A DNA stretch of 64,000 bases from Bacillota bacterium (GTDB lineage: Bacteria; Bacillota; UBA4882; UBA8346). Below the pieces are notes generated by a model that saw only the letters and a program-made list of their open reading frames with translations, ran no database searches and was not told the origin of the DNA. The translations under genes were made by a program, and so were the position numbers. Where the stretch lies: NCBI GenBank assembly GCA_023429995.1, contig JAEZCE010000021.1:23906-87905 (forward strand), given 5' to 3'. Of this stretch, positions 59,099 to 64,000 are shown piece after piece; positions within the stretch are counted from its first letter, which is position 1; the number at the start of each line of letters is the position of its first letter.

Positions 59099-61213
59099 AT
59101 GATGAAACGAAAATTCATATACGGTTGTCTTCTTTTCGTATTTTGTTCGGTCGTGGTCTATGGCGCGGTCCTTACCAAAGATATGCGTCAAAAGCTCGAA
59201 AATATCAGTATGGCATCGGCGGTTTATGACCGCAATAATCAATTAATCGGGAATCTGTATTATTACAATCGGATTTGGACACCGATCGGTAAAATTCCGG
59301 TTAATCTCCAAAATGCAGTGGTGGCCATTGAAGATTCCAGATTTTATCAGCACAATGGGATTGATTTGCGCGGAATGGCCAGGGCTCTTGTACGCGATAT
59401 TATCCCGGGGGGCGGGGTTGAAGGCGGTAGCACGATTACCCAACAGTTGGCCAAAATCGCATTGCTAAGCCAGGAGCGTACCCTCTCCCGGAAAATCGAG
59501 GATATTTCTTATGCCCTGGAGATGGAAAAGGTTTATTCGAAAAAAGAGATTTTGGAACTTTATTTGAATAGCGTGTATCTGGCCCATGGCAATGTCGGGG
59601 TTGAAGCGGCCGCCCGCTATTATTTCGGCAAGTCGGTCAGCGCTCTCAATTTGGAAGAGTCGGCCATGATCGCCGGCATGATTCAGAGCCCCGAAAACTT
59701 ATCCCCTCTCCGGCATCCCAAAGAGTGCAAGGTACGCCGGGATGTTGTACTGAGAAGAATGTCGGAACTCAAATATATAACCGCTGCTCAATACAAAGCA
59801 TCTTCAGCCCGGGGGGCGCGCGTTGTCAACCGCGCCGAGGTCGCTTCGGTGGGCGCTTATTTTCTTGATTATGTCCGCCAGTATTTAATCAGTAAAGAAA
59901 ATTTTACCGAAGAACAATTACGTTACGGCGGGTACAAGATTTACACCACGCTCGATTTGAATTGCCAGCGCCAGGCGGAAGCGGCCATGCTTTCCGTCCC
60001 CAAAGTGGCATCGAAAGTTCAGCCGGAAGCGGCGCTGATCACCTTGGATCCGCGAACGGGCGAAATATTGGCGATGATGGGCGGGAAAAATTATGGCCAA
60101 AGCCAGTATAACCGTAGTATCCGGGCTTACCGTCAGCCGGGATCGGCCATCAAACCGTTCGTTTATGCTGCGGCCTTAGAGAAAGGGTTTACGGCGGCTA
60201 CCATATTTGACGATAAACCCTTAGCCATTGAAATGCCGGATGGCAGCGTGTGGTCGCCGGTAAACTATGACCGTAAATTCCGGGGTAAAATGACTCTCCG
60301 GGATGCTCTTAAACAATCGATCAACAGTGTGGCCGTCCAGTTGCTTCAGGAAGTTGGAGTGGATGCCGTCGCCGACCAAATCGAAAAGCAGGGTATTACG
60401 ACTTTGGTAAAAAGCGGTCCGACCAACGATTTGAATTTAGCCCCGTTGGCCTTGGGAGGATTGACCAAGGGTGTTACCCCGTTGCAATTGGCGGCGTCTT
60501 ATGCGCCCTTCGCCAACGGCGGTCATTATAATGAGCCGGTGGCATTTCGTAAAATAATGAGTCGTCAAGGGGAGACGGTGAAACAATTTTCGATTCAACC
60601 CTCCGCCCAGCAGGTGCTTTCACCGCAGAGCGCTTATATTATGACTTCCTTAATGGAAAGCGTGATAAGCAGCGGGACGGGTATCCGGGCCAGGCTGGGG
60701 GATCGCCCGGTTGCCGGAAAAACCGGAACCTCCAGTGATTATACCAATGCCTGGTTCGTTGGATATACGCCTGATTTACTCACCGCTGTCTGGATTGGTA
60801 ATGATCGCCAGGACCGCCCGATGACGTATAAAGGCGGCAATATCGGCAGCTCAAGCGCGACTGAGGTGTGGGGCGTCTATATGCGGCGAGTCACGGCCCG
60901 CAGGCCCGTACTGGATTTTCAACAACCGGAGGGAATTGTTTGGGCTGATGTCAATCCCGAAAGCGGCCAGGCTGTGCCGGGATGGGCAGGAAATAACACT
61001 TATAAGGAAGTGTTTAAGGAAAATACGGTGCCGCAAAGCACGGCTTACAGGCTTTGGCACTGGTTTTTCCCGGGGAAGGCAGACGAAAACGGAGCCCCCA
61101 GTTCACAAGGCGGCCAGGAGAATACCAATGTTCCGGATGATCCGAAAGCGCCAGGGGCTATATCCCAGCCGGAAAATAAAGATCAAGCGCCTCTGGATGA
61201 ACTAGGCGACTGA
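59099..61213 (+). CDS. Class A penicillin-binding protein (PBP1A type), copy 2
   Basis: About 704 residues. A short basic start and one membrane segment (FIYGCLLFVFCSVVVYGAVL) lead to GT51 with AIEDSRFYQHNGIDLRG (near 76) and GGSTITQQLAKIALLS (near 108). The transpeptidase carries SAIK, SINSVAVQ and KTGTSS. A C-terminal tail of about 90 residues is Pro/Gln/Asp-rich, missing in copy 1. GGAG 6 nt before ATG 59099 sets the start, although ATGs at 59078, 59087, 59093 and 59102 are also in frame. The two PBPs are clearly paralogous, but not close duplicates. Confidence 0.95.
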   Translation: MMKRKFIYGCLLFVFCSVVVYGAVLTKDMRQKLENISMASAVYDRNNQLIGNLYYYNRIWTPIGKIPVNLQNAVVAIEDSRFYQHNGIDLRGMARALVRDIIPGGGVEGGSTITQQLAKIALLSQERTLSRKIEDISYALEMEKVYSKKEILELYLNSVYLAHGNVGVEAAARYYFGKSVSALNLEESAMIAGMIQSPENLSPLRHPKECKVRRDVVLRRMSELKYITAAQYKASSARGARVVNRAEVASVGAYFLDYVRQYLISKENFTEEQLRYGGYKIYTTLDLNCQRQAEAAMLSVPKVASKVQPEAALITLDPRTGEILAMMGGKNYGQSQYNRSIRAYRQPGSAIKPFVYAAALEKGFTAATIFDDKPLAIEMPDGSVWSPVNYDRKFRGKMTLRDALKQSINSVAVQLLQEVGVDAVADQIEKQGITTLVKSGPTNDLNLAPLALGGLTKGVTPLQLAASYAPFANGGHYNEPVAFRKIMSRQGETVKQFSIQPSAQQVLSPQSAYIMTSLMESVISSGTGIRARLGDRPVAGKTGTSSDYTNAWFVGYTPDLLTAVWIGNDRQDRPMTYKGGNIGSSSATEVWGVYMRRVTARRPVLDFQQPEGIVWADVNPESGQAVPGWAGNNTYKEVFKENTVPQSTAYRLWHWFFPGKADENGAPSSQGGQENTNVPDDPKAPGAISQPENKDQAPLDELGD

Positions 61214-61254
61214 AAGGGGTAACCACGCGCCATTGGGCTGGAGTCCGGCGTTGA

Positions 61255-61974
61255 CTATCCAATCAGCAACGCCCACAGATGAGAGATGGGCATGACGATA
61301 ATCAGTGCCGGGAGCATGCTGGCGATGGGAAAGGATTTTAAGCCGCAAATTCTAAATCCGGTCGCCAACATAATCATCCCTCCGCAGGCAGTAAAATCGG
61401 AAATGAGCGCGGCGTTGGTCAGGGGAACGATCCATGCCGCCGTGGCAAATAAAGTGATGGAAATTAAAAACTGCGGTACACAAATGGTCATCACCATGTA
61501 ACCCAGGGTGGCCCCGAAAATTCCGGCTGAAAAAAAGTCCAAAATCGATTTGGCCAACAGCAAGGAATGATCACCGCTCATTCCTTCGGCGAGCGCCCCG
61601 CTGATGCCGGTGCCGCTGGCGCAAAACAGCACGACGATTCCAACCAGTCTTTCGCTAAAATCCGCCGGACCTTCAGCGCTTTTACCCTTGTTGGCCAGGC
61701 GTTCGATTGGTTTCCGAATCCGGTTGCCGCACCACTGAATGCCCTGCTCCAAGTGAAGAAGCTCCCCAAGGACCGTTCCCAGGATTAATGCCAAAATTAC
61801 CGCCGGCAAGGTGTGGATTTTGGTGATATAAGGGATCCCAATCGCCATCGAGGCGACGCTGAATGTGAGAGTCAGGGCGTTGCTGATAGGGCCGGGGATC
61901 TTATTTCCAAGAAGCGCTCCTGCTAAACCTCCAAAAAAGACTGCCAGGGAATTTACAATGACTCCGATCGGCAT
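61255..61974 (-). CDS. DUF554-family membrane protein
   Basis: 239 residues, about seven membrane segments. The start MPIGVIVNSLAVFFGGLAGA and the later GTVLGELLHLEQGIQ, FSERLVGIVVLFCASGTGISGALAEGMSGDHSLLLAKSILDFFSAGIF are signatures of DUF554 (YdfK/YqgA-like). Function is not established; a role in ion or metabolite transport has been suggested in general. AAAGGA 9 nt before ATG 61974 decides the start; the longer frame from 62034 includes that site. It is convergent with the PBP gene at a 41-bp distance. Confidence 0.9.
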   Translation of the reverse strand: MPIGVIVNSLAVFFGGLAGALLGNKIPGPISNALTLTFSVASMAIGIPYITKIHTLPAVILALILGTVLGELLHLEQGIQWCGNRIRKPIERLANKGKSAEGPADFSERLVGIVVLFCASGTGISGALAEGMSGDHSLLLAKSILDFFSAGIFGATLGYMVMTICVPQFLISITLFATAAWIVPLTNAALISDFTACGGMIMLATGFRICGLKSFPIASMLPALIIVMPISHLWALLIG

Positions 61975-62140
61975 GATAGGGTTCCTTTCTAGGCTTGAAA
62001 ATTTGTCGGTAATACTTATTTCATTGTAATACAACTATCCTGCTCAGGGGTTTAAATTTAAATTACGAATTGAAATTATTATTTTTAGAGGATGTTGAAG
62101 TTGCTCGATGTTCGAAGTTTGAAAAATGAGGGGTGTTCTT

Positions 62141-62857
62141 TTGCGGTTAGACAGGTTTTTAGCCAATATGGGTTGCGGCAGCCGCAGTGAGGTTAGGCAA
62201 CTCATCCGCGCCGGCCAGGTTCGGGTTAACGATGCCGTCATTCGCGATGAGAGTCTTCATTTGAATGAGCTGGAGGATGTTGTTGCCTGTAATGGGGAAA
62301 AGGTCGGTTACCGTCAATATTTCTATCTGATGCTGAACAAACCCGCCGGGGTCATCTCGGCCACCGATGATCCCCGGGAGCGGACGGTACTGGACATTAT
62401 TGACCCCAAATACCGTAATAAAGGAATTTTTCCCGTCGGGCGGCTGGATAAGGATACCGAGGGGTTGTTGATCTTGACCAACCACGGGGAACTGGGACAC
62501 AAGCTGCTTTCCCCCAAAAAGCATGTTCCTAAATGCTACTTGGCCCAGGTTACCGGAGAAATCGGCGCCAGGGATTTTGAAGCTTTTCGAAGCGGGATAG
62601 CGCTGGATGACGGTTACCGGACTTTGCCGGCGGAACTGGAATTGGTCCGGCCCGGAGAACCCAATCAGGTGAAAGTAATCATCCATGAGGGGAAATTTCA
62701 CCAGATCAAGAGGATGTTTGAAGCCCTGGATAAGAAAGTGGTTTATCTGAAGCGAATCGCCATGGGCGATTTGGAACTGGATCCAACCCTGGCCCTGGGG
62801 CAATACAGAGAACTGACCGGGGATGAAATTGCGACCCTTGAAAAATTTCCGGGATAA
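62141..62857 (+). CDS. rluB: RsuA/RluB-family pseudouridine synthase
   Basis: About 238 residues. An S4 RNA-binding domain (RLDRFLANMGCGSRSEVRQL, residues 2-21) precedes the catalytic domain with motif II GRLDKDTEGLLILTNHG (catalytic Asp near 105) and GKFHQIKRMFEAL near 186. It isomerises one uridine of 16S or 23S rRNA. TTG 62141 is 7 nt after GAGGGG; an ATG at 62126 is inside that region and unlikely. Length and absence of large insertions fit RluB/RsuA, but which rRNA position is modified is not certain. Opens a 1.1-kb stretch holding repeats. Confidence 0.88.
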   Translation: MRLDRFLANMGCGSRSEVRQLIRAGQVRVNDAVIRDESLHLNELEDVVACNGEKVGYRQYFYLMLNKPAGVISATDDPRERTVLDIIDPKYRNKGIFPVGRLDKDTEGLLILTNHGELGHKLLSPKKHVPKCYLAQVTGEIGARDFEAFRSGIALDDGYRTLPAELELVRPGEPNQVKVIIHEGKFHQIKRMFEALDKKVVYLKRIAMGDLELDPTLALGQYRELTGDEIATLEKFPG

Positions 62858-62871
62858 AGCGGAGGAATTAT

Positions 62872-63066
62872 TTGGGTGACCGGATCGGTCCTCTGAATTA
62901 CGGAAAGAATCATTTTTACCGCGGTAAGAATCCTTTGAGGGGAGGGAAGCATCCTTTGAATGAGTCAAGTGATCCTTTCCGTTGCGGAAATGATCATTTT
63001 TACGACGGAAAGGATGCTTTCAACGGGAGAAAGGATCACTTTTGTCACGGAAAGGATCATTTTTAG
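62872..63066 (+). CDS. Short ORF of heptapeptide repeats (uncertain)
   Basis: GGAGGA lies 7 nt before a TTG at 62872 and opens 64 codons of repeats of about seven residues: GKNHFYR, GKNPLRG, GKHPLNE, SSDPFRC, GNDHFYD, GKDAFNG, RKDHFCH and GKDHF before TAG. The codons are the first part of the 21-bp array. In another frame the repeat continues past the stop as GKRTFLE, PDRSFGR and so on. A real short product is possible; so is chance reading of non-coding repeats. No homology recognised. Confidence 0.3.
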   Translation: MGDRIGPLNYGKNHFYRGKNPLRGGKHPLNESSDPFRCGNDHFYDGKDAFNGRKDHFCHGKDHF

Positions 63067-63339
63067 AGAAAAAGGGACCGATCGGAGAGGGAAAAAGGAC
63101 TTTTTTGGAGCCGGATCGATCTTTTGGACGACCGAAAGGACTTTTTATGGGAAGAACGGATCGATTTAGTTACGGAAATGATCCTTTGGGTGAGACGATC
63201 GGTCCTCCGGACGACAAAATGGATCCTTTCCGTCATTCAAACGATTGAATGAACGGGAAAAAGGGTTTTTTTCGAAAAGAAAGGATCATTTCCGTAAAAA
63301 AAGGATCAATTGTGAAAGAAAAAGATCATAGGTCATGGG
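62878..63339 (+). repeat. Degenerate 21-bp tandem repeat array, about 22 units
   Basis: Dividing the stretch into consecutive 21-nt windows from 62878 keeps a shared pattern in register throughout: a purine-rich GGAAA, a GGATC or GATC box, a run of T, then variable bases. Examples: CGGAAAGGATCATTTTT at 63047 and AAAGGATCATTTCCG near 63280. No window breaks the phase over 462 bp, so unequal duplication without frame loss is the likely origin. It is not a CRISPR, as units are contiguous with no spacers. Confidence 0.85.
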
Positions 63340-63367
63340 GTAGGGGCGTATTGCAATACGCCCCTAC
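63340..63367. repeat. Perfect 28-bp palindrome
   Basis: A fully self-complementary 28-bp sequence whose arm is GTAGGGGCGTATT (63340-63352). It lies at the end of the 21-bp array. Such palindromes are typical of dispersed REP-like sequences. The following 63368-63640 has only hairpins, for example AGCCCGGA/TCCGGGCT at 63580-63598, and no gene. Confidence 0.8.
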
Positions 63368-63700
63368 GCCCCCAAATGCGGCCATCCAAAATTGATCAAT
63401 CCCCCATAATCATTACCGAACCATTTCATTGGCCATCCCAAACCGCCGGCGCCATTGTCCGTGGTTTTCAAAGAGGCCGCCGCCAGACAGAACAATGAAT
63501 TGTGTTGCACCCCCGGTTCACCGGCGGTTTTGTCCACCGCGGGTTAAAACCCGAGGCTAAGTAATAAAAAGCGTTCCAAAGCCCGGATTTTCCGGGCTCC
63601 TTGATGTTATGGAGTTATTAACCGGGCATTTATCAGGAATAATCATTCAAAAAATCTTTAAACCATCTACATATCAGCCTCTATGGTTATCGGGACAAAA

Positions 63701-63732
63701 TCGACACACTTTTTTCGAAAAAATGTGATAAT
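63701..63732 (+). promoter_or_regulatory. Extended -10 promoter with palindromic spacer (copy B)
   Basis: TCGACA (63701-63706), then ACACTTTTTTCGAAAAAATGTG palindromic region with a TGTGATAAT extended -10 (63724-63732). Same spacing as copy A at 2553-2584; the upstream sequence from about 63630 is also alike. Confidence 0.6.
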
Positions 63733-63738
63733 ATGGTA

Positions 63739-63828
63739 ATGGGTCAATGCGGGATTTCTTCGAAATCCCGATGGAGTTCCGAAGGTAAGGGAAACCAAAC
63801 GCTGCGGTTAGAGACCGGGGCGTTTTTT
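63739..63828 (+). ncRNA. Candidate small structured transcript (locus B)
   Basis: After promoter copy B comes CGGGATTTC, loop TTC, GAAATCCCG (9-bp stem), then a smaller GGT/ACC fold, then a terminator at 63798-63828 in which AACGC pairs with GCGTT and CGGT with ACCG, followed by six T. No protein is encoded. It does not share its body with locus A although the promoters are alike. It ends about 140 bp before the small gene at 63967. Confidence 0.45.
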
Positions 63829-63909
63829 GATGGGCTTTTCCGGTGAGCTCACGCGCGCGCCTGCTTTACTCGCGGCTTGATGGAAGAATCAAGCCATGAA
63901 ACATTTCAA

Positions 63910-63939
63910 AGAGCGACTTTTTATAGTTCGCTCTTTTTT
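63910..63939 (+). terminator. Terminator-like hairpin in the leader of the 63967 gene
   Basis: AGAGCGA (63910-63916) pairs perfectly with TCGCTCT (63928-63934), followed by TTTTTT and ATTGCC. Same layout as 11086-11117, directly ahead of AAAGGAGGTGAAA and the ATG at 63967. Confidence 0.7.
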
Positions 63940-63966
63940 ATTGCCTTGAAAGGAGGTGAAAAGAAG

Positions 63967-64000
63967 ATGGCCACATTTGCAAAACGGCTTATTACAGCCA
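63967..64000 (+). CDS. Start of a small gene paralogous to the broken gene at 11147 (cut by window end)
   Basis: AAAGGAGGTGAAAAGAAG precedes ATG 63967, which opens MATFAKRLITA before the window ends. The first eleven residues align with MASFADRLIVV at 11147, and the leaders, hairpin included, are alike. Only 34 nt are visible, so the protein cannot be described further. The conserved leader makes it likely that this is the intact member of the family. Confidence 0.5.
   Translation, partial: MATFAKRLITA

Noticed and set aside
62159..62968. 269-codon minus-strand frame opposite the pseudouridine synthase
   Set aside because: Antisense shadow; the plus-strand gene has all family motifs.
62878..63339. 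CRISPR-like array
   Set aside because: Units are 21 bp, contiguous and degenerate, with no unique spacers and no cas genes in the window.

Overview
The window looks like a chromosome segment of a spore-forming bacterium of the Bacillota that also has an outer membrane. Spore genes are yyaC (24310-24945), two small CotF-like coat proteins (22192-22669) and a SpoVB-like flippase (57117-58505). Diderm markers are a porin-like barrel ending in Phe (46174-47148), a small barrel ending in Phe (2899-3381), a Spy/CpxP-type periplasmic protein (1862-2359), a heptosyltransferase-like GT9 enzyme (25209-26261) and a solute-binding protein without a lipobox (50965-52788). Pyruvate:ferredoxin oxidoreductase and quinolinate synthase suit an anaerobe. 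A lineage such as Limnochordia/Hydrogenispora-like Bacillota is my inference and has not been tested.

Layout. 1-11 kb: end of nifJ, envelope proteins, an amidohydrolase, a broken Uma2 nuclease gene, thioesterase, HAD phosphatase and uvrC, a Cof-type HAD phosphatase, and a two-gene exported unit. 11-22 kb: an accessory, decaying region with a doubly broken small gene, a broken M15 dipeptidase, CPBP protease, AAA ATPase, three methyltransferases, whole and truncated GNAT acetyltransferases, an M42 peptidase and a VOC protein. 22-30 kb: spore coat genes, an orphan sugar-transport ATPase with a hairpin-rich leader, yyaC, and an envelope cluster (GT9, LPG-synthase-like flippase, PspC, a 691-residue glycosidase-like protein). 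30-36 kb: an S1 protein, two exported proteins, an M14 amidase-like enzyme, an XPD/DinG-type helicase with an N-terminal nuclease domain, and an M23 peptidase. 37-40 kb: a complete ECF transporter (S-T-A-A). 40-43.6 kb: nadABC. 43.6-47 kb: a membrane protein, an MBL enzyme, a MITE and the porin. 47.5-49 kb: metY and transposase wreckage. 49-55 kb: an oligopeptide ABC operon, read oppD-F-A-B-C on the minus strand. 55-61 kb: two class A penicillin-binding proteins flanking the flippase. 61-63 kb: a DUF554 protein and a pseudouridine synthase. 63-64 kb: a 21-bp tandem repeat array and the start of a second copy of the small gene that is broken at 11 kb.

The most unusual signals are non-canonical. 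(1) A small gene family (63967 on, and its broken copy at 11147) sits directly behind a conserved terminator-like hairpin, and a third hairpin/leader block at 14565 lacks the gene. (2) Two loci 61 kb apart (2481-2712 and 63630-63828) share about 115 bp of upstream and promoter sequence, including a palindromic spacer, but drive different short structured transcripts ending in terminators. (3) An array of about 22 degenerate 21-bp units lies at 62878-63339, its first part readable as heptapeptides behind a good ribosome binding site. (4) A 234-bp MITE at 45664-45897 has a perfect 8-bp target duplication and ISL3-like ends. (5) A 16-nt exact match to the 23S sarcin-ricin loop lies upstream of a PBP gene.

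No rRNA or tRNA genes, CRISPR arrays or intact prophage were seen. Family assignments come from reading motifs; no database search was possible.
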